Source: Vibrio splendidus
Lineage (GTDB): Bacteria > Pseudomonadota > Gammaproteobacteria > Enterobacterales > Vibrionaceae
NCBI RefSeq assembly: GCF_003345295.1
Contig: NZ_CP031056.1
Location: 1,860,001-1,924,000 of the forward strand
DNA length: 64,000 nt
Direction: 5' to 3'
The translations under genes were made by a program, and so were the position numbers. Positions within the stretch are counted from its first letter, which is position 1. Every line of letters begins with the position of its first letter. The notes beneath the pieces were generated by a model, which was not told where the DNA came from, made no database searches, and saw only the letters and a program-made list of their open reading frames with translations. Shown one piece after another: positions 25,123 to 34,493 of the stretch.

Positions 25123-25833
25123 GTGAGTTTAATTCCAAGAACGGAAAGAGCTGCGTTTTCGATAAAGCCGCTGTCATATGGAAAATCGGTGTTGGGTGCA
25201 CCTTTGATCTATTTCCCCGCGCAAATCGAAAGCGAATCTCGCGGACTGATTTTAGCAGGCACACACGGTGATGAAACTGCTTCTATCGCGGGTTTATCTT
25301 GCGCGCTAAGAAGCTTACCTGCCGCCAACTTGCGACACGATGTGATCTTATCGATGAACCCAGACGGTAATCAACTAGGCACTCGCGCTAACGCTAACCA
25401 AGTCGATTTGAACCGCGCCTTTCCGACTAAAAACTGGACAGAAAACGGCACCGTCTATCGTTGGAGTTCACACACACCAGTCAGAGATGTAAAAGTTAAA
25501 ACCGGCCAAGTCGATCAACTTGAACCTGAAGTGCAGTCACTTATCAACCTCATTGAGCAGCGCCAACCCAAGTTCGTCATCTCGTTCCACGAACCACTCG
25601 CCATGGTCGACGACCCAACTCAATCAGAACTCGCTATTTGGCTAGGCAAACAGTTCAACCTACCACTCGTTGAAGATGTGGATTACGAAACCCCAGGCTC
25701 ATTCGGCACATGGTGCCAAGAAAGAAACCTACCGTGTATTACCGTAGAACTGCCGCCCGTTTCTGCGGATCTGACTATCGAGAAATATTTGGATGCGTTT
25801 GTGGCGGTGTTGGGGTGTGAGGGAGTTGTTTAA
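25123..25833 (+). CDS. mpaA: Murein peptide amidase A
   Basis: 236 residues from the GTG at 25123, supported by AGGAG at 25112-25116; an upstream TTG at 25102 has no such site. A zinc carboxypeptidase of family M14 that removes meso-diaminopimelate from murein tripeptide in the cytoplasm, part of peptidoglycan recycling. Zinc ligands are visible in GTHGDET (His and Glu) and SFHEPLA (His), and the catalytic Glu in ITVELPP. Length fits E. coli MpaA (242 residues). There is no signal peptide, as expected. It diverges from the peptide-binding protein gene across about 150 bases, which suggests shared control. Confidence 0.88.
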   Translation: MSLIPRTERAAFSIKPLSYGKSVLGAPLIYFPAQIESESRGLILAGTHGDETASIAGLSCALRSLPAANLRHDVILSMNPDGNQLGTRANANQVDLNRAFPTKNWTENGTVYRWSSHTPVRDVKVKTGQVDQLEPEVQSLINLIEQRQPKFVISFHEPLAMVDDPTQSELAIWLGKQFNLPLVEDVDYETPGSFGTWCQERNLPCITVELPPVSADLTIEKYLDAFVAVLGCEGVV

Positions 25834-26261
25834 AGATTACTAACTCATTTTTGGACAACAATAAGAACAAGTAGACGGATGAGTACAGAGTACCAGGTTC
25901 TCTATTGTTACTGTCTCGATGAAACCTGTCTCACCCGCTTAGTGGTCGACTCGACAGTATCCAGTGTTGTTCACACCCTATCCGATACTTTCAAGCCATC
26001 GAAAAATAGCTCACCTGATTCTAATACAAGAGAGCAATTAAGCCTCAATATCTAAAGCCCTCAAATAACACCATTCTTATGCTTTCATTTAAATTATAAT
26101 TATTAGAACTCAAGCTAAACAGCTTAGAGCAGAACTTCACGCTCAGATAGCACCACTTACACAATCAAGATGCAGATAATTCGAGAATTTCGTATAGATT
26201 TTGGTAAGGAAAAGAGAACTCCTGCCTTTGTATATTGATAGATTAAGTCCCTGATTTAAAA
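25834..26261. other. Intergenic region, nothing recognised
   Basis: About 430 bases between the convergent mpaA and EamA genes. No convincing terminator, RNA gene or open frame with a good start was seen. Confidence 0.4.
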
Positions 26262-27185
26262 TTAAGCGCAGGTTCGCGACGTGCGTTTAAAATTTTGAAT
26301 ACCTGGTAGCAGTAGGCCTGCAATAACAATCGCAATGCCGATCAATTGTAACGGCGTGACTGCCTGTCCGAGCATAAATGAAGTCAGCACAGAGAAAATC
26401 GGTACAAAGTTAAAGAACAGTGCAGCATTCGCCGAGCCGAGGTGACGCACACCATTTAACCACAGTAAATAACCGGCAACCGTACCAAACACTCCGATAT
26501 ACACCACTTCTGACACTCCCAACGCGCTACTATTCCAAAGCTCAGTGAACGGAAGTACTTCTGGCGATGCCAGACACATCGCACCAATCACCGCCGCTCC
26601 GCTTAGCATACCGACAAAAGTATAAGAAATAACAGGTATCCAGCGACTGATACCCTGACTGAAGTAAGTGTACAAACTCCAAGCCAACATGCCGCAAAAG
26701 ATGAGTTTATCACCGTGGTTGATCTGCATTGAGAGCAGTTCTTTCGGATGCCCATTGGTGATTACGATCAGTACGCCGGTCAAGCTAACTAGCAGACTAA
26801 AACACTGGGCGAAAGACGGCAGCGTTCGAAGAGCAATACACGTAATCAGCGAAGTCATCAGTGGGCTGAGCGCCATGATTAATGAGCCATTTGTCGCACT
26901 GGTGTAAGCTAATCCGGTAAATAAGCAAAGATTGAGCCCACCCACGCCCACAACGCTAACGGCGATGACCCAGCACCATTGCCGCGAACTCAAGTAAAGC
27001 TTGGGCATCCGCGCCGCTTTGAGGTATATCGCCAGACACGAAGCCGCAATTATAAAACGCCAGAACACTAGTGTCAGCGCGTGCACTTCGTTTAATGCGA
27101 GCTTACCAATAGGAAAACAACTGCCCCAAAAGAAAGTACAGATGATGAGAAGAACAGCGGCTTTAAAAGTTGAATCAGATTTCAT
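26262..27185 (-). CDS. EamA/DMT family transporter
   Basis: 307 residues with about ten membrane helices in two EamA repeats, the layout of drug/metabolite exporters such as RhaT- and YdcZ-type carriers. Seen: FFWGSCFPIGKLAL at the start and the second repeat near residue 160. The ATG at 27185 is chosen because GGAG lies five bases before it, whereas the GTG at 27191 overlaps that site. It diverges from a LysR regulator 84 bases away, which very probably controls it. Substrate is unknown; amino acid or metabolite export is common in this family. Confidence 0.88.
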   Translation of the reverse strand: MKSDSTFKAAVLLIICTFFWGSCFPIGKLALNEVHALTLVFWRFIIAASCLAIYLKAARMPKLYLSSRQWCWVIAVSVVGVGGLNLCLFTGLAYTSATNGSLIMALSPLMTSLITCIALRTLPSFAQCFSLLVSLTGVLIVITNGHPKELLSMQINHGDKLIFCGMLAWSLYTYFSQGISRWIPVISYTFVGMLSGAAVIGAMCLASPEVLPFTELWNSSALGVSEVVYIGVFGTVAGYLLWLNGVRHLGSANAALFFNFVPIFSVLTSFMLGQAVTPLQLIGIAIVIAGLLLPGIQNFKRTSRTCA

Positions 27186-27269
27186 CGTCACTCCGAATGA
27201 CTTGTCAAAATGTGTTCCCTAGTGTATTAATTTCAATAGTTAGATAAACAAGCAAAAATAAGACGGTAA

Positions 27270-28172
27270 ATGCCATTTATGAAACCTAATTGTTCGTTAG
27301 ACGATCTGCGTTGTTTTTGTGCTGTAGCACGTTCAGGCAGTTTTAAAAACGCAGCCCTATCTTTGGGTATTCCGCTCTCAACCTTAAGCCGCCGCATCCG
27401 TCAGTTAGAGGCCGATTTGCAACTTCGCCTGCTCAACCGCGACGCACACCGTATTGTCCTGACCAGTACTGGCGAGCAATACTTTCAACGTTCAGCCTTA
27501 TTATTTGATGAACTTGATAATATCGACGAAGACCTGCATCGAGATAAACATCAACCACAGGGAAAAATTCGTATATCCGCGCCAATCAACGCAGGTTCGC
27601 AATTTCTACGCACGATTTTTTATGATTTCCTACTTCAGTATCCGGATATTAAGCTGGATCTGAACCTATCAAATTCATTGATTGATATCGAAGCCGAAGG
27701 AATGGATGTGGTTTTTCGTGTCGGAAACGTAGTAGTCGATAACTGGATTGCTCGGCAGTTAAAACACATTCACTTCATCTTGTGCTCTCATCCTGATTAC
27801 GATATTTCGACAATAACCACACCTGACAAATTATGCGATCATCCAACCATCATTTGCCATCCGATGACACCATGGCAACTGATACACAAAGAGAGTGGCG
27901 AAGAATTTAACTATCACTCGCAAAAAAACGTCAGACTGGAATTGGATGAAATTGTGATGCTAACTCACGCTATAAAGACGGGTTTGGGGATTGGGTATGT
28001 ACCGGATTATTTTGCGTTGCCAATGATCGCTCAGGGTGAAATGAGCCATGTATTGCCCAACTGGCGTAGCAAAGAACGCACACTGTTTATGCTCTATCGC
28101 GATCGGGATCATCTGCCGATGCGGGTACGCCTATTTATCGAATTTGTCATGCTGCGCTTTGAAGCGAATTAA
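27270..28172 (+). CDS. LysR family transcriptional regulator
   Basis: 300 residues (an ATG three codons later is also possible). N-terminal winged helix-turn-helix, DDLRCFCAVARSGSFKNAAL and GIPLSTLSRRIRQLEADL, then a LysR substrate-binding domain of the AaeR/DsdC-like type (KIRISAPINAGSQF, MDVVFRVGNV). It likely regulates the divergent EamA exporter. The inducer is unknown. Confidence 0.9.
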   Translation: MPFMKPNCSLDDLRCFCAVARSGSFKNAALSLGIPLSTLSRRIRQLEADLQLRLLNRDAHRIVLTSTGEQYFQRSALLFDELDNIDEDLHRDKHQPQGKIRISAPINAGSQFLRTIFYDFLLQYPDIKLDLNLSNSLIDIEAEGMDVVFRVGNVVVDNWIARQLKHIHFILCSHPDYDISTITTPDKLCDHPTIICHPMTPWQLIHKESGEEFNYHSQKNVRLELDEIVMLTHAIKTGLGIGYVPDYFALPMIAQGEMSHVLPNWRSKERTLFMLYRDRDHLPMRVRLFIEFVMLRFEAN

Positions 28173-28435
28173 CCCCATTAGGTCAATTTTTTCACACATT
28201 CATTGCTAAACTTGGTAATGAAAAGTGGCTTGAATAAAATTTAAATAGTCACGTCATTTAAACAACTGTGGGGCAAGAACTGTCAGACAGATTGTCATGA
28301 AAGAGCTACAAAGGCTAACTCATAATTGGACAAAAGCACGTTAGAGTAAGAAATCTAACGTGTTTTACTAGGATTAGAAAAAATATCTTGAAGCCTTAAA
28401 CGCTTGTTATAAGCGTGGTGAAGAGTAGTGCAGAC

Positions 28436-29074
28436 CTATTTCACGAAACTCAGAGCAGTATCTAAACAGTTAAAGTCTTGAATACGCTGGTAGTGATTTA
28501 CTCTATCACCGACAATCACTACATTAATAGCTAACTCTTTGCACGCTTCTAAGTCCCACTCTGCGTCACCAAAATAGGTAACAGGATAGTTATCAATTTG
28601 GTTGATTATTGATTTTGCTAGCTCCATAATTTTGATACGAGAGTAGTGATCATTTGATGACATAATAGCTAGTTTCTCAGTTTCAAAACCCGCTGAATCC
28701 AACTTTATCTTGGCTGTTTCTCCCCACCCGCCTGTAGCAATAGAAACAATATATTCGTCACTGTCTAACAGATATGACACGAATTTTTTGGCTCCGGATA
28801 CTTCTTGAGCAGGTGACGTTTTAACAGATTGCTGAACATTACGGATAAAAATAGGCTTAACGATACTCTCTAATTCAGCTAGAGAATATTTGAGGTCTTG
28901 TTGCTCAATAAAAGTTTTTAATATTCCTCTATCTGTGACAAAGGGATAACTACCCCAATCTGTCGATATTTCAAGCCCTGTAGTTTCTCGCACAGCATCA
29001 ACAAAACACTGTTCATCCATTTCATATGACTGGAGTAGTGTTCCATCAATATCTAACATTACATGATGTTTCAT
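28436..29074 (-). CDS. HAD superfamily hydrolase
   Basis: 212 residues. Nucleophile motif DIDGTLLQ (Asp8 and Asp10), then a helical cap, ATGGWGETAK as motif II (Thr), and YFGDAEWDLEAC as motif IV. It should be a small-molecule phosphatase in the cytoplasm. Substrate is unknown. The binding site AAGGAATCAA precedes the ATG. The gene and its flanks look richer in A and T than neighbours (many AAA, TTA, ATA codons), hinting at later acquisition, though GC was not computed. Confidence 0.85.
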   Translation of the reverse strand: MKHHVMLDIDGTLLQSYEMDEQCFVDAVRETTGLEISTDWGSYPFVTDRGILKTFIEQQDLKYSLAELESIVKPIFIRNVQQSVKTSPAQEVSGAKKFVSYLLDSDEYIVSIATGGWGETAKIKLDSAGFETEKLAIMSSNDHYSRIKIMELAKSIINQIDNYPVTYFGDAEWDLEACKELAINVVIVGDRVNHYQRIQDFNCLDTALSFVK

Positions 29075-29527
29075 TTGATTCCTTTTAAACTTATGACATT
29101 TTTAATAATAGGCAGTCTCGCTTTTCTACCTGCCCGCCTTTCGATTAATTTATCATAAGCCACTAAAATTAAAGAAAATACATCGAAATGTGTACTCTAT
29201 CCTCACATAAAAAGGCGCAAGCGTGTTATCACTTCTTAACAATGCATGTTATCCAAGACATGAAAATCATAAACCTATTAAAGAAACAATAATTTTACAA
29301 AACCAACCCTCGACAAAGCGAGACCAAACACTCAATAAAACATGCCACTTTCCATATTCAAACAACATTCAAACTTAATAAACTGTAGATATAAAGAAAA
29401 GAAAGCAAAGATGGTCAGTAAATCAGCCATGAACTTGATATTAGGTTTTGTAGGGAAAACGCACGCCCCCTAAAATGTGTAGAGCATTTGATCTAACAAG
29501 TTTTGGGGCAGAAGCGAGTTAGAGCTC
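29075..29527. other. AT-rich intergenic region, nothing recognised
   Basis: About 450 bases between the HAD gene and the SMR gene. Strongly A/T-rich, with a few AAACAA-type tracts. No gene, terminator or clear repeat was identified. Confidence 0.4.
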
Positions 29528-29872
29528 CTAATGACTCACCGACGTCGAATACAGGTTGATAATCACCACGCCCACCAAAATCAAAGCGATACCGATGATC
29601 GCGAAGATATCCAGTTTTTGCCCGTAGACTAACCAAGACAAAGCTGCGACTAGCACTATCCCTGCCCCACACCAAATCGCATACGCCACACCCAAAGACA
29701 TGGTTTGCACCGTGAGAGACAACAGATAAAAGGCACAGCCATAACCGACTAGCACTGCGGCAGTGGCGGGTAGAGAAGTAAACTGTTGTGTTTTAGGTAA
29801 TAGAGAAGTGGCGACAACTTCAAGCATAATAGCGAGTGACAGCATCACTGAGGGCGGAAGAGATAAAAGCAT
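29528..29872 (-). CDS. SMR family transporter (EmrE/Gdx-like)
   Basis: About 114 residues from the ATG at 29872, which gives the usual SMR length; a frame start at 29917 would add 15 residues. Four membrane helices. The key membrane glutamate is present in MLEVVATSLL, and the second half carries GVAYAIWCGAGIVLVAALSWLVYGQ, the conserved SMR segment. Proteins of this family export cationic drugs or guanidinium in exchange for protons. It diverges from frmA, and another SMR gene lies just downstream of fghA, so formaldehyde detoxification is flanked by two such genes. Confidence 0.87.
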   Translation of the reverse strand: MLLSLPPSVMLSLAIMLEVVATSLLPKTQQFTSLPATAAVLVGYGCAFYLLSLTVQTMSLGVAYAIWCGAGIVLVAALSWLVYGQKLDIFAIIGIALILVGVVIINLYSTSVSH

Positions 29873-30194
29873 GTTTGAGTCTACAACGAGAAAATAGGCG
29901 GAAAGCTTACGTCCCATTTGTTTCTAATAAATGTCTTGCCTACATAGTTCCTGTTTACTGTGTCCTTAGATTTTCTGAGTAATCAACCCTCCTTTCAGAA
30001 CCCTTCTGAATACATCCATTATTACAAATACGTAATAATCATTTTCTATTTAAGGGGATTATCAAAACATGCACTCACACCTATACTAGCTCCAACAAAA
30101 CGAGAGAGCGGAAACAATTAAGCTCAACTACGCTTAACGGGTTGAATTTAATTGCACAGTTATCCGCTGTACTGACATATATAGGAAACATCCA
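29873..30194. promoter_or_regulatory. Divergent promoter region, SMR gene / frmA
   Basis: About 320 bases holding promoters for both genes. No FrmR or NmlR-type regulator gene is present nearby, and no perfect palindrome was found. Confidence 0.45.
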
Positions 30195-31343
30195 ATGACA
30201 ATCGAAATTAAACCTGGTCAAACGCATATCAAATCAAAAGCAATGGTTGCATGGGCAGCTGGCGAGCCACTAAAAATGGAAGAAGTTGATGTACAACTTC
30301 CTAAAGCTGGTGAGGTTCTAGTTCGCATCGTTGCTACTGGTGTTTGTCACACTGACGCATTCACATTATCAGGAGACGATCCAGAAGGTATCTTCCCTTC
30401 AATTCTTGGTCACGAAGGTGGCGGTATCGTTGAGATGATCGGCGAAGGCGTTACAAGTGTTGAGATTGGCGACCACGTTATCCCACTTTACACCGCTGAA
30501 TGTGGCGAATGTAAATTCTGTAAATCTGGTAAAACTAACCTGTGCCAAGCCGTTCGTGAAACGCAAGGTAAAGGCCTAATGCCAGACGGTACAAGCCGCT
30601 TTTCTATTAATGGCGAAACGATTTTCCATTACATGGGCTGCTCGACTTTCTCTGAGTACACAGTACTTCCAGAAATCTCACTAGCGAAAGTAAGCAAAGA
30701 AGCACCACTTGAAGAAGTTTGTCTTCTAGGTTGTGGTGTAACAACGGGTATGGGCGCGGTACTGAACACAGCTAAAGTTGAAAAAGGCGACAACGTTGCT
30801 GTATTCGGCCTAGGTGGTATCGGTCTTTCTGCAATCATTGGTGCTCGCATGGCTGGTGCTGACCGCATCATCGGTGTAGATATCAACGAGAGCAAATTCG
30901 AGCTAGCAAAACAGCTTGGCGCAACTGACTGCATCAACCCAACTAAATTCGACAAGCCAATCCAAGACGTTATCGTTGAGATGACAGACGGCGGTGTTGA
31001 GTACTCTTTCGAGTGTATCGGTAACGTAAACGTAATGCGTCAAGCACTTGAGTGCTGTCACAAAGGTTGGGGCGAATCAGTAATCATTGGTGTTGCAGGT
31101 GCAGGTCAAGAGATCTCAACTCGTCCATTCCAACTAGTGACTGGTCGTGTATGGCGTGGTTCTGCTTTCGGTGGTGTTAAAGGCCGCTCTGAGCTTCCAG
31201 AAATCGTTAACCGTTACATGGCAGGTGAGTTTGGTCTGCAAGAGTTCATCACTCACACAATGGGTCTGCAAGACGTAAACGAAGCATTCGACCTAATGCA
31301 CAAAGGTGAATCTATCCGTACTGTTCTACATATGGATAAGTAA
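30195..31343 (+). CDS. frmA: S-(hydroxymethyl)glutathione dehydrogenase (class III alcohol dehydrogenase)
   Basis: 382-residue zinc enzyme that oxidises S-hydroxymethylglutathione (formaldehyde plus glutathione) to S-formylglutathione with NAD. Seen: catalytic-zinc Cys and His in GVCHTDAF and LGHEGGG, the four-cysteine structural zinc loop in CGECKFCKSGKTNLC, NAD-binding GLGGIG and the class III hallmark RPFQLVTGRVWRGSAFGG. Length and motifs match the ADH5/FrmA family closely. AGGAAACATCC before the ATG is the binding site. The next gene, S-formylglutathione hydrolase, completes the pathway to formate. Also called adhC. Confidence 0.96.
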   Translation: MTIEIKPGQTHIKSKAMVAWAAGEPLKMEEVDVQLPKAGEVLVRIVATGVCHTDAFTLSGDDPEGIFPSILGHEGGGIVEMIGEGVTSVEIGDHVIPLYTAECGECKFCKSGKTNLCQAVRETQGKGLMPDGTSRFSINGETIFHYMGCSTFSEYTVLPEISLAKVSKEAPLEEVCLLGCGVTTGMGAVLNTAKVEKGDNVAVFGLGGIGLSAIIGARMAGADRIIGVDINESKFELAKQLGATDCINPTKFDKPIQDVIVEMTDGGVEYSFECIGNVNVMRQALECCHKGWGESVIIGVAGAGQEISTRPFQLVTGRVWRGSAFGGVKGRSELPEIVNRYMAGEFGLQEFITHTMGLQDVNEAFDLMHKGESIRTVLHMDK

Positions 31344-31351
31344 TTCTCCTT

Positions 31352-31441
31352 GGTCTCGGCACTTAGGTGTCGAGACCACAGTTCTGACTTAAACATCAGA
31401 GCGAAACTGTCTTCACCACCTCCTGCCCGGTGGGTGGTGAA
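31352..31441 (+). other. Two hairpins between frmA and fghA
   Basis: GGTCTCG (31352-31358) pairs with CGAGACC (31371-31377), and TTCACCACC (31412-31420) pairs with GGTGGTGAA (31433-31441). Neither is followed by a T tract, so they are not ordinary terminators. They probably shape or stabilise the shared mRNA, or partly stop it. Confidence 0.5.
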
Positions 31442-31500
31442 ACTTTAAATGATATAGACATGTTATTCCCCAAAACCATCAACCTAACGGAGCACAATAG

Positions 31501-32340
31501 ATGACAATCGAAAACATTAGCCAAGCAAAGGTTGCTGGTGGTTGGCACAAACAATACACCCACTTTTCTGCAACGCTTGACTGCAACATGCGTTTTGCGA
31601 TTTTCTTGCCGCCTAACGCAAGCAAAGAAAACCCAGTTCCTGTTTTGTATTGGTTATCAGGCTTGACCTGTACCGATGAAAACTTCATGCAAAAAGCCGG
31701 CGCGTTCAAAGCTGCGGCTGAGCAAGGCATCGCTATTGTTGCACCCGATACAAGCCCACGTGGCGAAGGCGTTGCCGACAATGAAAGCTACGATCTCGGC
31801 CAAGGTGCAGGCTTCTATGTGAATGCCACTCAAGCACCATGGGACAGCCATTACCACATGTACGATTACGTGGTAACAGAGCTCCCAGCGCTGATTGAAT
31901 CTTTCTTCCCAGTAACATCTGTGAAATCGATTTCTGGTCACAGCATGGGCGGACACGGTGCCCTAACGATTGGCATCAAGAACGAAGATAGCTACCGTTC
32001 TATCTCGGCATTCAGCCCAATCACCAACCCAATGCAATGCCCTTGGGGACAGAAAGCATTCAACCAATATCTAGGCTTAGATATTGAAGAGTGGAAACAC
32101 TACGATGCCTCTGAGCTTCTCAAAGCCAATGGCACTAAGCTGCCAATGTTGGTTGACCAAGGCGAAGCGGACAACTTCCTAATTGAGCAGCTTAAACCTG
32201 AGCAATTAGTCGAAGCGGCTAAGGTAACTAATGCCGATTTAGAGCTACGTATGCAGCCAGGTTACGACCACAGCTACTACTTCATCTCTAGCTTTATTGA
32301 TGAACACATTGAGTTCCACGCAGCTTACTTAAACAAGTAG
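31501..32340 (+). CDS. fghA: S-formylglutathione hydrolase
   Basis: 279-residue serine esterase that splits S-formylglutathione into formate and glutathione. Seen: the nucleophile in SGHSMGGHGAL, the catalytic Asp in DQGEADNFL, His in GYDHSYYF, and the YWLSGLTCTDENF loop characteristic of this family (esterase D, FrmB/FghA). Preceded by AACGGAGC as ribosome binding site. It follows frmA by 157 bases in the same direction. Confidence 0.95.
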   Translation: MTIENISQAKVAGGWHKQYTHFSATLDCNMRFAIFLPPNASKENPVPVLYWLSGLTCTDENFMQKAGAFKAAAEQGIAIVAPDTSPRGEGVADNESYDLGQGAGFYVNATQAPWDSHYHMYDYVVTELPALIESFFPVTSVKSISGHSMGGHGALTIGIKNEDSYRSISAFSPITNPMQCPWGQKAFNQYLGLDIEEWKHYDASELLKANGTKLPMLVDQGEADNFLIEQLKPEQLVEAAKVTNADLELRMQPGYDHSYYFISSFIDEHIEFHAAYLNK

Positions 32341-32352
32341 CCAGATGAATTT

Positions 32353-32391
32353 AGCCCGCACCTTGCAAAAGCGTGAGGTGCGGGCTTTTTT
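32353..32391 (+). terminator. Rho-independent terminator after fghA
   Basis: AGCCCGCACC (32353-32362) pairs with GGTGCGGGCT (32377-32386), then T6. Ends the formaldehyde operon. Confidence 0.92.
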
Positions 32392-32499
32392 GTGCCTGCT
32401 ATTTGGGCGAGTCCGCTGTAACTCAATAGCAGCAACAACGATTCACTCTTTCAAACATCCCGCTATACCAACAAAACAATACAAACTAAAGGTACGACT

Positions 32500-32832
32500 A
32501 TGAGCTGGTTTTTCTTAATGATGGGCGTGATGGCAGAAGCACTTTCTCACGTAGCACTTAAAGCAACCGACGGTTTCAGCTTATCTAAACCTATCCCTGC
32601 TTTATTGGTGATTTCAGGACACTTGGCGGCATTTCTATTTTTGAGCCAAGCTATGAAAGGGATGCCAGTTGGTGTGGTTCACTCTTTGTGGGCAGGTTTA
32701 GCTATCGTGACAGTGAGTCTGATTTCTACGTTCGTTTACCGCCAGCACCTCGATACCATGGTGTGGATCGGCATGTTATTCGTTGCGGCTGGTGTTGTGA
32801 TGATAAACCTGTCGCAAGGTCACTCGCACTAG
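32500..32832 (+). CDS. SMR family transporter
   Basis: 110 residues, four membrane helices. The conserved membrane glutamate lies at residue 13 in MAEALSHVALK, and the GVVHSLWAGLAIVTVSLIS segment is the SMR hallmark. It resembles SugE/EmrE-like proteins but lacks the W-x-x-G pattern of Gdx guanidinium exporters near the glutamate. It lies 160 bases after fghA beyond a terminator, so it has its own promoter. With the SMR gene at 29.5 kb it brackets the formaldehyde operon. Confidence 0.85.
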   Translation: MSWFFLMMGVMAEALSHVALKATDGFSLSKPIPALLVISGHLAAFLFLSQAMKGMPVGVVHSLWAGLAIVTVSLISTFVYRQHLDTMVWIGMLFVAAGVVMINLSQGHSH

Positions 32833-32977
32833 TGTAGATAATGACTTATGAACAGTGTGTCAATTCGTTCAAATTTCCTAACAGACAGGTGTCACCTTCA
32901 CTTATTCATACTCTTACAATCAACAAATCAAACCTGTTACCATAGCGCCTTCAACATCACCTATTTTGAAGGTTGCT

Positions 32978-33379
32978 ATGAAAGCAATTAAGACTCTTTT
33001 CTTCCTGATGGTTTTATTGAGCGGTCTGTTTACCGCTTGGCTGTTTATCCCGATTCCAGCGACCATGGACAAGCAAACGCTCGACGTTCCATTAACGGAA
33101 CCATTCAAGCTTGTGGCGTACCGCAGCAACCCGAATGATGCGAGCAAGCCACTGACTTACCACTACTATGTGATTTCAGATGTGGTTGGCGTGGACGACA
33201 TGGACCCGTTCCTAGTTACCACAGACCAGTTCGTGAAGCTTGGTGAATTCGACGAGAACACATTCAACTTAACAGTTAACGGTAAGATCGAGAGCTACAC
33301 CAACGATTTGTGGATCAAAAAGGCCGACGGCAAACTGCAACACTGGTACGTAAGTGTTGACGCTAACTATGTTCGCTAA
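32978..33379 (+). CDS. Conserved hypothetical membrane-anchored protein
   Basis: 133 residues from ATG 32978 (a TTG at 32966 is the alternative). One hydrophobic helix about 5-22 (signal anchor), then a mixed periplasmic domain with no cysteine. No known motif was recognised. It ends with a terminator and stands alone between the SMR and Nudix genes. Function unknown. Confidence 0.7.
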   Translation: MKAIKTLFFLMVLLSGLFTAWLFIPIPATMDKQTLDVPLTEPFKLVAYRSNPNDASKPLTYHYYVISDVVGVDDMDPFLVTTDQFVKLGEFDENTFNLTVNGKIESYTNDLWIKKADGKLQHWYVSVDANYVR

Positions 33380-33408
33380 GATCGAGCTGCCATAGACCCT
33401 ATTTCAAG

Positions 33409-33439
33409 ACTGCGCTTTGGCTTCCAAGCGCAGTTTTTT
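33409..33439 (+). terminator. Rho-independent terminator
   Basis: ACTGCGCTT (33409-33417) pairs with AAGCGCAGT (33426-33434), followed by T6. Confidence 0.9.
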
Positions 33440-33616
33440 GTTTCTAGCGCAATTTTTGTTTCAAGCCGCCCGCTTTATACTCTCCCTCACTTTTTACCCA
33501 CCACTGCCGTGCTCTTAAAAATGCTACAAGCAGAGCAGGTTTTATAAGCTCTTGAGATAAGATAAGCTCCACCTAGGCTCGACTCCCAATAAATCAAAAA
33601 TAATAAAGGATCACTA

Positions 33617-34354
33617 GTGGAATTTACGCTCGACAAATTTAACGGCATCATCATTGACCCAGCAACAGCCCCTCACGATGCTGACTCTTTCAATGCCGAA
33701 CTCAGCGAGATCACCGAATTTTCAAAGCAGAATAACAAAGGCATCATTTGGATTAGTTTACCTATTTCACTCTCGCACCTTATTCCGGTGGCGACTGAGC
33801 TTAGCTTTGTGTTCCACAACTGTTTGGAAGACGAAATTACACTGATCCATAAATCCGAAATTGTAGAGTTTGTGCCTTTCATCCCTACCCACACCTTGGG
33901 CGCTGGCGCGTTGATCACTAACGAACACAACCAAGTGCTGATGATTAAAGAGCACGGTATGACTGGCTACAAGTTACCTGGCGGCCATATTGAGTTGGGT
34001 GAAGGTATTGAGGAATCGGTTGTTCGAGAAACCTTGGAAGAAACCGGTATCGAGGCAACGTTCGTTTCTGTGGTTGGCATGGCGACAAGACACCCGTATC
34101 AATTCGGTAAATCAAACCTCTACTTTATTTGTCACCTTATCGCTCAAACTCAAGATATCGCGATTCAAGACACTGATGAAATTGCAGAAGCTAAATGGAT
34201 TGATGTTGAAGAGTATATTAACAACCCCGACAGCTACCCATTTAACCGCCAATTAGTCGGTTCTCTGATAGGAAAGCAAGGCTTGGAACTCACTCAGCTA
34301 GAAGGCAACTATGGCCCTGTCCACAAGCCAGAGATCTTCTTTTCACAAAGCTAG
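33617..34354 (+). CDS. Nudix hydrolase
   Basis: 245 residues starting at a GTG preceded by AAAGGA. The C-terminal half holds the Nudix box (G-H-I-E-L-G-E, then R-E-T-L-E-E-T-G-I) with catalytic Glu residues for metal binding. The N-terminal 90 residues are an extra domain with an acyltransferase-like or NUDIX-associated look that I cannot name. It likely hydrolyses a nucleoside diphosphate derivative. The extra N-terminal domain resembles plant and bacterial Nudix proteins of the Nudt6/FGF2AS type, but this is not certain. Confidence 0.85.
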   Translation: MEFTLDKFNGIIIDPATAPHDADSFNAELSEITEFSKQNNKGIIWISLPISLSHLIPVATELSFVFHNCLEDEITLIHKSEIVEFVPFIPTHTLGAGALITNEHNQVLMIKEHGMTGYKLPGGHIELGEGIEESVVRETLEETGIEATFVSVVGMATRHPYQFGKSNLYFICHLIAQTQDIAIQDTDEIAEAKWIDVEEYINNPDSYPFNRQLVGSLIGKQGLELTQLEGNYGPVHKPEIFFSQS

Positions 34355-34369
34355 AACGATTCAGACATA

Positions 34370-34406
34370 AAAACGCCCAACTCACATGAATTGGGCGTTT
34401 TGGTTT
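34370..34406. terminator. Bidirectional terminator
   Basis: AAAACGCCCAA (34370-34380) pairs with TTGGGCGTTTT (34391-34401), ten-base loop. Separates the Nudix gene from the convergent aldehyde dehydrogenase. Confidence 0.9.
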
Positions 34407-34493
34407 TACTTTTTGTTTTTATTAAAGCCGACTGCGTTGTTAGTTATTCTTTGTACCCATGATTCATTCTCATTCTTTTAGAACGAACCTGTA

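Noticed and set aside
32393..32499. Guanidine riboswitch before the SMR gene at 32.5 kb
   Set aside because: No ACGR-type paired loops or known riboswitch pattern were visible in the 100-base leader.
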